64,000 nt of DNA, from positions 1 to 64,000 of IMG/VR virus record IMGVR_UViG_3300040856_002888. The stretch is one strand, 5' to 3'. Positions 55,531 through 62,753 of the stretch are shown piece after piece (within the stretch, counting starts at the first letter, position 1; every line of letters begins with the position of its first letter). A program made the translations under genes and the position numbers. The stretch comes from a virus. The notes under the pieces were generated by a model, which ran no database searches, was not told where the DNA came from, and saw only the letters and a list, made by a program, of their open reading frames with translations.

Positions 55531-57201
55531 GTGGCAATAGTTCAAATCAGTAGGATACAAATTAGAAGAGGCCAAAAAAATCAAAATGAAGGATTACCAC
55601 AACTTGCAAGTGGAGAGCTTGCCTGGGCAATTGATAGTCAAGAATTATATATAGGCAATGGTAGTTTAAGTGAAGGCGCTCCGTTTGTAGGTAATACAAA
55701 AGTTTTAACACAATCTGATGATTTATTTGAGCTTGCTGCAACTTACATTTACAAAAAAGGATCAACACAAACAGGCGATGCGTCATCTAGTCCTGTTGCA
55801 AGGACGTTACAAGATAGATTAGATGATATGGTCAGCATCCGTGCGTTTGGTGCAACCGGTGATTTTGATCAAGATGCTACCCCGATAATTCAAAGAGCTA
55901 TTGACCAACTTTATCTTACAGCGGCAGGAAGTGTAGAAGCTGGAAGAATAACAATAAATTTTGAACCTGGACATTACAAAATTCATAGTACTATTTTTAT
56001 TCCTCCGTTTACTACACTCGTAGGAGCAGGTCCTGAAAAAACGGTTATAGAACTGGTTGATCCTGCAGGCACAGAGATACCAATATTTAAAACTGTAAAC
56101 GGATTAAGCGAAATTAATCAGCCATCTCATGACAGTGCAACTGATTATGGAAATGCACCGAGAGAAATTTTAATTAAAGGCTTTACGATCAAACATTCCG
56201 TTGATGATATTGGTTTACATCTTGCCAGTTGTAGAGATAGTATTTTTGAGAACCTGCATATTATTGGACCGTGGAATATTGGACAACAAATTAAAACCAC
56301 TAATCCAATTGGTATATCTGTAGGAGTTGGCATTGTTTTTGATTCATTAAGCCCTGCAGTAAGATCAACAAATAATAAATTTAACAATTGTAAAATTAGT
56401 GGATGGTCTTATGGAATATCAGCAAATCAAGAAGTAAACAATAATATAATTGAAAATACCACTTTTCAAACATTAGGGCAAGGTGTGGATTTTGGGTCAT
56501 GGGTTGTTAACAATGAACATCCAAAAAATAATATTATTAAATACTCTAAGTTCCAAGATATCCAATATGAAGCTATTAAAATAATCCAAGGCAGCTTTAA
56601 CAGCAGCCAATATAATCATTTCCGTGATGTAGGTAACGACGGAGGATCAGAATTTCAGGCTTTAAGAAGCATTATTAAATTTGAGTCTATTTCAAATCAG
56701 ACTTTAGGCGATTATTTTTATAGAACTGATATGCTTTCACAAGAAAATTTCCGTGTATCAAGTCGTCCTTATGTGCCAGAGGTCAGTGGAGCCACACACC
56801 ATATTGATAATGCCCTTAGACGAATAACCATCATTCCTGCCACAGAAGAAAGAGATATTTTAAAATTACCTGGAGGTCAGGATCAAGCCTATATAATTAA
56901 ATACTATCTCTTTAATGCACTGGATAGTTTTCATAGAGTAGGAACTATAACCATTTTATGTGATACCACCGGCGGACTAGTGGCTAATCTTACCGATGAA
57001 TACGAACACATTGGCACAGGAAATTTCAACGAAGGTGATGCTTATATATCACGAGATATAACATTCTATAGTGAGTTTGTTAATGATGGTAGCGAAGAAG
57101 CTCCTGTTTATAGTGTTTATTTAAAATCAAAAACTGGTAATCAGGTTCAAAATGCAAGTGAATTTCGATATACAATAGAAACTCGTAGATTTACTTATTA
57201 A
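55531..57201 (+). CDS. Beta-helix tail fibre/spike, pectate-lyase-like, 556 aa
   Basis: GTG start with GGAGAGG upstream. The N-terminal fibre attachment module is 'ISRIQIRRGQKNQNEGLPQL', 'ASGELAWAIDSQELYIGNGS'. A pectate-lyase-3-type beta-helix follows from about residue 105 ('VSIRAFGATGDFDQDATPII'), with right-handed repeats to about 380. The C-terminal part is beta-sandwich-like. Could be a depolymerase or a receptor-binding spike. The catalytic residues are not identifiable by eye. Confidence 0.78.
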   Translation: MAIVQISRIQIRRGQKNQNEGLPQLASGELAWAIDSQELYIGNGSLSEGAPFVGNTKVLTQSDDLFELAATYIYKKGSTQTGDASSSPVARTLQDRLDDMVSIRAFGATGDFDQDATPIIQRAIDQLYLTAAGSVEAGRITINFEPGHYKIHSTIFIPPFTTLVGAGPEKTVIELVDPAGTEIPIFKTVNGLSEINQPSHDSATDYGNAPREILIKGFTIKHSVDDIGLHLASCRDSIFENLHIIGPWNIGQQIKTTNPIGISVGVGIVFDSLSPAVRSTNNKFNNCKISGWSYGISANQEVNNNIIENTTFQTLGQGVDFGSWVVNNEHPKNNIIKYSKFQDIQYEAIKIIQGSFNSSQYNHFRDVGNDGGSEFQALRSIIKFESISNQTLGDYFYRTDMLSQENFRVSSRPYVPEVSGATHHIDNALRRITIIPATEERDILKLPGGQDQAYIIKYYLFNALDSFHRVGTITILCDTTGGLVANLTDEYEHIGTGNFNEGDAYISRDITFYSEFVNDGSEEAPVYSVYLKSKTGNQVQNASEFRYTIETRRFTY

Positions 57202-57608
57202 TGTTCACCGAAAAAACATTCGAAGAGAGAATGGCTTCTTGGAGCCTTTATAGAAACTCTCTTGAGCTAGTTGAAAATCCTAGTGAGTTAGCTTTTAAAG
57301 ATTTTTCTAAAATAACACTGCATACTTTACAATTTGATCCTTGGAACGAAAACACCTGGCCAGATCCTTGGACATTAATAGATAAAAATAAATATTGTGC
57401 TTTTAGTCAAATCTTGTTTTTGTGCTATACCCTGCAGCTAATTAAACAATATACACAAAAAAAATTCTCTATTGTAATATATCAAAATCATGATACACAC
57501 TCTATTGAATTTGCTTTCATGATCGACACTATTTATTATTTTGATCCAACAAAAAATACAAACAATCGAACAATATTAAATATAAAAAACATACCACTAG
57601 TACACTGA
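57201..57608 (+). CDS. Hypothetical protein, 135 aa
   Basis: TAATG coupling. Starts MFTEKTFEERMASWSLYRNS. Cys/Asp/His-bearing segments 'KYCAFSQILFLCYTLQLIKQ' and 'NHDTHSIEFAFMIDTIYYFD' have the order of a transglutaminase-like Cys-His-Asp fold, but I cannot confirm this. Adjacent to RNR genes. Confidence 0.5.
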   Translation: MFTEKTFEERMASWSLYRNSLELVENPSELAFKDFSKITLHTLQFDPWNENTWPDPWTLIDKNKYCAFSQILFLCYTLQLIKQYTQKKFSIVIYQNHDTHSIEFAFMIDTIYYFDPTKNTNNRTILNIKNIPLVH

Positions 57609-57615
57609 GGAAAAA

Positions 57616-59916
57616 ATGAAAACAGAGATACAAATTGTCAAAAGAAAAGGATACAAAGAAAATTTAAACATTGATAAGATACATAAAGTTGTTGAGTTTG
57701 CGTGTGAAGGATTAGCTGGTGTAAGTAGCAGTCAAATAGAAATGAACGCTAATCTACAGTTTTATGATGGTATGACAACAAAAGAAATACAAGAAATCCT
57801 TGTACGTAGTGCAGACGATTTGATATCACTTGATCATCCAAATTACCAATATGCAGCAGCAAGACTACTTCTTTACGGTATGTACAAAGAATTGTTTGGA
57901 TCGTATGATGTTATTCCTTTGTATGACATTGTAAAAAATAATGTAGAAAGAGGTGTGTATGACAAGGATATCTTCCTTTATTACACAGAGGAAGAATTTA
58001 GCAAGTTAAACTCTTATATTAATCATAAAAGGGATGAAAATTTTACTTACGCAGGACTACGACAAATTGCTGACAAATATCTCTGTCAAGACCGGTCAAC
58101 AGGTATTATCTTTGAATCTCCACAATACATGTATATGCTAATTGCTGCGACACTTTTTGCAAAATATCCGCCCGAGACTCGCATGCACTATATAAAACGT
58201 TATTATGATGCGTTGTCATTATTTAAAATCAACATACCTACTCCGGTAATGGCTGGTGTTAGGACGCCAGTTCGACAATTTGCAAGTTGTGTGCTTGTTG
58301 ATAGTGACGATACCCTCGACAGTATTTTTTCAAGTGATATGGCAATTGGAAAATATATTGCACAGAGAGCAGGAATTGGTATTAACGCCGGTAGAATTCG
58401 TGGCGTTAACAGCAAGATCAGAGGTGGCGAAGTTGCACATACTGGCGTCGTGCCTTTTCTAAAAAAGTTTGAAGCCACTGTAAGATGTTGTACACAAAAT
58501 GGTGTGCGTGGAGGTAGTGCAACAGTGCATTTTCCTTTGTGGCATCAAGAAATTGAAGACATTTTGGTCTTGAAAAATAATAAGGGCACAGAGGATAACA
58601 GGGTTAGAAAGTTAGATTATTCTATCCAGCTTAACAAAACAATGTATGAAAGACTATTAGCTGGAGAACATATAACACTATTTTCTCCGCATGATGTTCC
58701 GGATTTGTATGATGCATATTTTAATGATACAGAACAGTTTAAAGAACTTTACGAAAAGTACGAAAGAGCAACCAGTATCAAAAAGAAAAAGATCGATGCA
58801 ATGGATCTGTTTAGTGCGCTGATTAAGGAAAGAGCAGAAACTGGTAGAATTTATATAATGAATGTAGATCACTGTAATACCCACAGCAGTTTTACTGACA
58901 CCGTTTACATGTCAAATCTATGCCAAGAGATTACGTTACCCACTAAACCACTGCAGCATATTGATGACTGCGATGGCGAAATAGCATTGTGTATACTCAG
59001 TGCAATTAACGTTGGCATAATTAAAGATCTTGGCGATTTAGAAGAACTGTGCGATTTAGCTGTAAGAGGCTTAGAAGAAATTATTGATTATCAAAAGTAT
59101 CCTGTAAAAGCAGCAGAAATTGGAACAAAGGCACGTCGGTCATTAGGTATAGGTTATATTGGACTTGCACATTATCTAGCAAAAAATAAAATGAGTTATA
59201 GTGATCCAAATGCTGCTGTCCTAGTGCATGATTTAACTGAGGCATTCCAATACTATCTTTTAAAGGCAAGTAATAGGATTGCACAGGAAAAAGGTGTGTG
59301 TGATGGTTACAAGAAAACAAAATATGCAAAAGGCCTATTACCAATTGATACTTACAAGAATGATGTAGATACTATTGTTCCAAATCAACTAAAAATGGAC
59401 TGGGACGATTTACGTAAACAAATAGAAATCTGGGGATTACGACATAGTACATTATCAGCACAAATGCCTAGCGAAAGCAGCTCTGTGGTTTCAAATGCAA
59501 CAAATGGTATTGAACCTCCAAGAGGGTTTTTATCAGTTAAGAAAAGTAAAAAAGGACCATTAAAACAAATAGTTCCGCAGTATCAAAGTTTAAAAGCATA
59601 TTACACATTACTGTGGGATATGCCAGACAACCAAGGATATATAAATATCGTAGCAGTGATGCAAAAATTCTTTGATCAGGCAATCAGTGGAAATTGGAGT
59701 TACAATCCTACACATTATCCTAATAACGAAGTACCAATGAGCGTTATGATCAAAGATTTAATTACAACCTACAAGCTCGGATGGAAAACAAGTTATTATC
59801 AGAATACATATGATTTTAAAATTGATCCAAATGATGTTGAAGAGAAAGAAGAAGAACAACTAATTGCTCCAAAGTTAGAAATCCCTGGCGAGGAGTGTGA
59901 GGCATGTGCAATTTGA
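57616..59916 (+). CDS. nrdA: Ribonucleotide reductase class Ia, large subunit
   Basis: Reduces ribonucleoside diphosphates to deoxy forms. Contains an N-terminal ATP-cone ('IVKRKGYKENLNIDKIHKVV'), the first active-site Cys in 'FASCVLVD' (about residue 223), 'MSNLCQEI' (Asn, Cys, Glu), the second disulfide Cys in 'ALCILSAINVG', and the C-terminal 'CEACAI' redox pair that glutaredoxin reduces. Full length (766 aa). It forms an operon with nrdB and grx in the usual order. Confidence 0.96.
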   Translation: MKTEIQIVKRKGYKENLNIDKIHKVVEFACEGLAGVSSSQIEMNANLQFYDGMTTKEIQEILVRSADDLISLDHPNYQYAAARLLLYGMYKELFGSYDVIPLYDIVKNNVERGVYDKDIFLYYTEEEFSKLNSYINHKRDENFTYAGLRQIADKYLCQDRSTGIIFESPQYMYMLIAATLFAKYPPETRMHYIKRYYDALSLFKINIPTPVMAGVRTPVRQFASCVLVDSDDTLDSIFSSDMAIGKYIAQRAGIGINAGRIRGVNSKIRGGEVAHTGVVPFLKKFEATVRCCTQNGVRGGSATVHFPLWHQEIEDILVLKNNKGTEDNRVRKLDYSIQLNKTMYERLLAGEHITLFSPHDVPDLYDAYFNDTEQFKELYEKYERATSIKKKKIDAMDLFSALIKERAETGRIYIMNVDHCNTHSSFTDTVYMSNLCQEITLPTKPLQHIDDCDGEIALCILSAINVGIIKDLGDLEELCDLAVRGLEEIIDYQKYPVKAAEIGTKARRSLGIGYIGLAHYLAKNKMSYSDPNAAVLVHDLTEAFQYYLLKASNRIAQEKGVCDGYKKTKYAKGLLPIDTYKNDVDTIVPNQLKMDWDDLRKQIEIWGLRHSTLSAQMPSESSSVVSNATNGIEPPRGFLSVKKSKKGPLKQIVPQYQSLKAYYTLLWDMPDNQGYINIVAVMQKFFDQAISGNWSYNPTHYPNNEVPMSVMIKDLITTYKLGWKTSYYQNTYDFKIDPNDVEEKEEEQLIAPKLEIPGEECEACAI

Positions 59917-59926
59917 AAGGAAAAAA

Positions 59927-61027
59927 ATGAAAACTGTTTTTAATAGAGATAAGATCGATTTTAGTAAACAACATATGTTTTTTGGTGCTGACCAAAACGT
60001 GCAGAGATATGACACTTTTAAATTTCCGCAATTTGATAAATTAAATCAGACGATGTTAGGTTATTTTTGGCGTCCTGAGGAAGTAAGCTTACAAAAAGAT
60101 CGTGCAGATTATCAAAATTTCCGATCAGAACAAAAACATATTTTTACTGCTAATTTAAAATATCAGACCCTGCTTGATAGCGTCCAGGGTAGAGGTCCTT
60201 GCCTAGCTTTCCTTCCATATGTATCACTGCCAGAATTAGAAGGATGCATTGTTACATGGGATTTCTTTGAAACCATCCACAGTCGATCTTATACACATAT
60301 TATGAAGAACGTGTATGCGAATCCAGAGGAAGTATTTGATACAATACTAGATGACGATATGATTATTAAACGTGCAAACAGTGTAACAAAGTACTACGAT
60401 GAATTTATGACACTGGCACAACAGTATGCACATGATAAATCAATAGATAAAAAAATCCTAAACAAAAAACTTTTCCTTGCAATGATGACAGTGAACATAC
60501 TTGAGGGGTTGAGATTTTATGTTTCATTTGCATGTACGTTTGGATTTGGCGAATTAAAATTAATGGAAGGATCTGCGAAAATTATATCGTTAATTGCACG
60601 TGACGAAGCACAGCATTTAGCAATTAGCACACACATTTTAAAATTATGGATGCAAGGCAAAGACGATCCTGCTATGCAACAGGCAGCAAAAGAATGCGAA
60701 GAAGAAGTATATGATATCTGGCGAGAGTGTGTAGGCGAAGAAAAAGCCTGGGCGGAGTATTTATTTAGGGATGGATCGATGATTGGACTAAATAAAACGC
60801 TGTTAGATCAATATGTAGAATATATTGCTAACAGACGGTTGAAAGCACTTGGATATGAAACAATATTTGAGCAACCTGTAAACACTAATCCTCTGCCATG
60901 GACAACACATTGGTTAAGCAGTTCAGGTTTACAAGTTGCTCCCCAAGAAACAGAAGTAGAGTCGTATATAATTGGCGGTATTAAACAAGATGTTAACAAA
61001 GACGTATTAAAAGGATTTTCATTATGA
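59927..61027 (+). CDS. nrdB: Ribonucleotide reductase class Ia, small subunit
   Basis: Start at 59927 (MKTVFNRDKIDFSKQHMFFG); the earlier ATG lies in the nrdA end. Diiron/tyrosyl-radical residues are recognisable: 'WDFFETIHSRSYTHI' (E, H and the radical Tyr), 'EGLRFYVSFACTFGF' (E) and 'ARDEAQHLAIS' (E, H). 366 aa, normal length. Overlaps the glutaredoxin start by 4 nt. Confidence 0.95.
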   Translation: MKTVFNRDKIDFSKQHMFFGADQNVQRYDTFKFPQFDKLNQTMLGYFWRPEEVSLQKDRADYQNFRSEQKHIFTANLKYQTLLDSVQGRGPCLAFLPYVSLPELEGCIVTWDFFETIHSRSYTHIMKNVYANPEEVFDTILDDDMIIKRANSVTKYYDEFMTLAQQYAHDKSIDKKILNKKLFLAMMTVNILEGLRFYVSFACTFGFGELKLMEGSAKIISLIARDEAQHLAISTHILKLWMQGKDDPAMQQAAKECEEEVYDIWRECVGEEKAWAEYLFRDGSMIGLNKTLLDQYVEYIANRRLKALGYETIFEQPVNTNPLPWTTHWLSSSGLQVAPQETEVESYIIGGIKQDVNKDVLKGFSL

Positions 61028-61275
61028 TAGAAATTTTTGGAAAAAGTTCTTGTCCTAAGTGTCACCAAGCAAAAGTTTTCTGTGAAACTAGGAATCTAGA
61101 TTACGAGTATAAGCAACTAGACAAAGATTTTACAAGAGAACAAATCTTTGAATGGTTTCCAGGCGCAAAGACTTTTCCACAAATTACCATTGACGGTAAA
61201 AGTGTAGGTGGGTGTGATCAAATGATTACATACGTAGAAACTATGAATTATCAAAACATTATGCACAAAGGATAA
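61024..61275 (+). CDS. Glutaredoxin, 83 aa
   Basis: MIEIFGKSSCPKCHQAK: a redox CPKC (C10, C13) after the first strand, then 'FPQITIDGKSVGGCDQMI', the cis-Pro and GG-D glutathione-binding end. ATGA coupling with nrdB. Likely reduces the NrdA C-terminal pair. Confidence 0.9.
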   Translation: MIEIFGKSSCPKCHQAKVFCETRNLDYEYKQLDKDFTREQIFEWFPGAKTFPQITIDGKSVGGCDQMITYVETMNYQNIMHKG

Positions 61276-61276
61276 A

Positions 61277-61570
61277 ATGTTAATAGAAGCACCTTATACA
61301 ACAGGTGATGTAATATCGGTTAGACTTTCGTCAGGAGAAGAAATAGTAGGAAAACTACTAGCAGACGACACAAATACAATGAAATTAAAACAGCCACTTG
61401 CGGCAATGATGTCAGAAAAAGGATTAGCAATGATACCTTTTATGCTGACCGTTGATCCAGAAAAGGATTTAACCGTAAGTAAAAACCAAATAGTAATTAC
61501 TGCAAAAAGTCACAAAGAAGTTGCAGATCATTACTTACAATCAACAACAGGAATAAGTTTAGGAGTATAA
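61277..61570 (+). CDS. Hypothetical beta-barrel (Sm-like) protein, 97 aa
   Basis: Starts MLIEAPYTTGDVISVRLSSG. 'GDVISVRLSSGEEIVGKLLA' plus 'TMKLKQPLAAMMSEKGLAMI' has the alternating strands of an LSm/Hfq-type barrel, a pattern common in small proteins of marine T4-like phages. Function unknown. Precedes a run of tiny structural genes. Confidence 0.6.
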   Translation: MLIEAPYTTGDVISVRLSSGEEIVGKLLADDTNTMKLKQPLAAMMSEKGLAMIPFMLTVDPEKDLTVSKNQIVITAKSHKEVADHYLQSTTGISLGV

Positions 61571-61571
61571 A

Positions 61572-61748
61572 ATGACATTACATGAACAAATAGTACATGC
61601 CTATACAATGTATATGGCAGAAACAGCTACATTTGATGACAAAGGCGTAAAAGCAGCCGCAGCAAGGGCAAGGAAAGCTCTTGGTGATCTAGGCAAATTA
61701 ACAAAAGATCGCAGGAAAGAAATCCAAGACAAAAAGAATGCGATGTAA
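61572..61748 (+). CDS. Small helical basic protein, 58 aa
   Basis: Starts MTLHEQIVHAYTMYMAETAT, with an Ala/Lys/Arg-rich helix ('GVKAAAARARKALGDLGKLT') and a basic tail. AGGAG precedes the ATG. Probably nucleic-acid associated. Very similar tiny genes occur next to the PAAR gene in T4-like marine phages. Confidence 0.6.
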   Translation: MTLHEQIVHAYTMYMAETATFDDKGVKAAAARARKALGDLGKLTKDRRKEIQDKKNAM

Positions 61749-61750
61749 TT

Positions 61751-62050
61751 ATGGCAGCAGTAGCAAGGAAAGACGATAAAACATTTGGTGTCTGTTCTGC
61801 ACACAGTCCTCCTTTAGCAATAGGAGGAAAAATTACAGGTAGCTCACCGACCACCTATGCAGATGGAATTGCAGTTGGAAGGGTAACTGACACAGTAACC
61901 GCAGACTGCGGTCATACAGGAAAAATTTCTAGTGGAGCTAGTACTACCTATGCAGATAATTTAGCCGTTGCAAGGACAGGCGATCCTTTCTCTGGAACCT
62001 ATTCTGGTACAATCGTAGACTCTTGCTCACCTACTACTTTTGCTGTTTAG
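61751..62050 (+). CDS. PAAR-repeat baseplate spike tip, 99 aa
   Basis: Two PAAR-type repeats ('CSAHSPPLAIGGKITGSS' and 'GHTGKISSGASTTYADNLAV') with conserved Cys/His positions for the tip metal. This protein caps the central spike of contractile tails and pierces the outer membrane. Placed next to tail/RNR genes. Complete. Confidence 0.85.
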   Translation: MAAVARKDDKTFGVCSAHSPPLAIGGKITGSSPTTYADGIAVGRVTDTVTADCGHTGKISSGASTTYADNLAVARTGDPFSGTYSGTIVDSCSPTTFAV

Positions 62051-62057
62051 GAGAAAT

Positions 62058-62189
62058 ATGGCACAATTTAAAATACAAAAAAGAACAAGATTTCGTAAAA
62101 GGACTAGTATAGGAAACAGTGGCTATAGCCGTCCCAAGAATAAAGGAATTCGAAGGGCATGGAAAAGATATCGTGGACAAGGCAAATAA
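62058..62189 (+). CDS. Small very basic protein, 43 aa
   Basis: Starts MAQFKIQKRTRFRKRTSIGN and ends 'KNKGIRRAWKRYRGQGK'. Arg/Lys content above one third, suggesting DNA or RNA binding. Similar tiny basic proteins occur in T4-like cyanophages. AGGAGA stands upstream. Confidence 0.6.
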   Translation: MAQFKIQKRTRFRKRTSIGNSGYSRPKNKGIRRAWKRYRGQGK

Positions 62190-62210
62190 ATACTTGACAA
62201 GGAGAAAATT

Positions 62211-62291
62211 ATGTGTAATAATCCAAACTGTAAATGCAATCCGTGCAACTGCAAAGACTGTAAACCTAATTGCAAAGAGTGCGGCTGCTAA
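62211..62291 (+). CDS. Metallothionein-like Cys-rich peptide, 26 aa
   Basis: MCNNPNCKCNPCNCKDCKPN, then CKECGC: nine Cys in 26 residues, in CxC and CxxC spacings, with no aromatic residues. AAGGAG precedes the ATG. This is the pattern of small metal-binding (Zn/Cu/Cd) peptides. Too short for family assignment. Downstream is the 34-aa membrane peptide gene. Confidence 0.65.
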   Translation: MCNNPNCKCNPCNCKDCKPNCKECGC

Positions 62292-62305
62292 CGTAAGAGA
62301 TTAAG

Positions 62306-62410
62306 ATGCGTGACGGTAAAAACTTGGCTATTTGGTTATTGTGCATGTTTATTATATACATATTAATTTGGTCAGCAGAAATTGCTTTACACGTACCTGA
62401 TCTAAACTAA
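62306..62410 (+). CDS. Small membrane peptide, 34 aa
   Basis: Starts MRDGKNLAIWLLCMFIIYIL: one membrane helix after a basic start. No clear ribosome site beyond a weak GAGA. It ends 2 nt before the tmRNA acceptor piece. Function unknown. Confidence 0.45.
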   Translation: MRDGKNLAIWLLCMFIIYILIWSAEIALHVPDLN

Positions 62411-62412
62411 TA

Positions 62413-62710
62413 ACGATGACGCTGAACAAAAGCTGAACTTGGACGCCGGTTCGATTCCGGCCACCTCCACCACACATTTTTCAACATACGGGGGTGTTCA
62501 GGTATTCGACAAGCAGTAAGTAGGGATGCTGAGTTATCCGGAGCAAGCTCGGTTAATGCAAGAAACTTTTATAAGTGCAAACGAAAATTTTGTACCTGGA
62601 GCATTTACTTCATTAGACATGTCAATGGCTAGTGAAGGTGAATTACTCGCAGCCTAATACGTTGTGAACTCCGCGGCATAGTCCACCGGGCAACAGAACG
62701 GACTATCCCT
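62413..62710 (+). ncRNA. ssrA: Circularly permuted (two-piece) tmRNA, ssrA
   Basis: Gene order is acceptor piece (ending at 62472), a 17-nt intervening segment (62473-62489), then the coding piece. T-arm GCCGG-TTCGATT-CCGGC is followed by the 3' acceptor strand CACCTCC, discriminator A and encoded CCA. The coding piece starts GGGGGTG, which pairs with it and yields the G3-U70 pair that AlaRS reads. The tag frame at 62577-62657 starts ANENFVPGA and ends GELLAA, then TAA (26 residues). The 5' and 3' outer limits of the two pieces are approximate. Rescues stalled ribosomes by tagging. Permuted order is characteristic of alphaproteobacteria. Confidence 0.88.
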
Positions 62711-62722
62711 CCTGCTTTTTTG
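62678..62722 (+). terminator. Probable terminator of the tmRNA gene
   Basis: ATAGTCC (about 62679-62685) and GGACTAT (62700-62706) form a 7-bp stem; CCCTCCTGCTTTTTT follows. It may also be part of the coding piece fold. Confidence 0.45.
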
Positions 62723-62729
62723 CTAAATA
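62723..62729 (+). promoter_or_regulatory. Late promoter box CTAAATA
   Basis: CTAAATA 31 nt before the gene at 62754, a weaker late box. Confidence 0.4.
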
Positions 62730-62753
62730 TAAAAAATGATGTAAGGATATACA

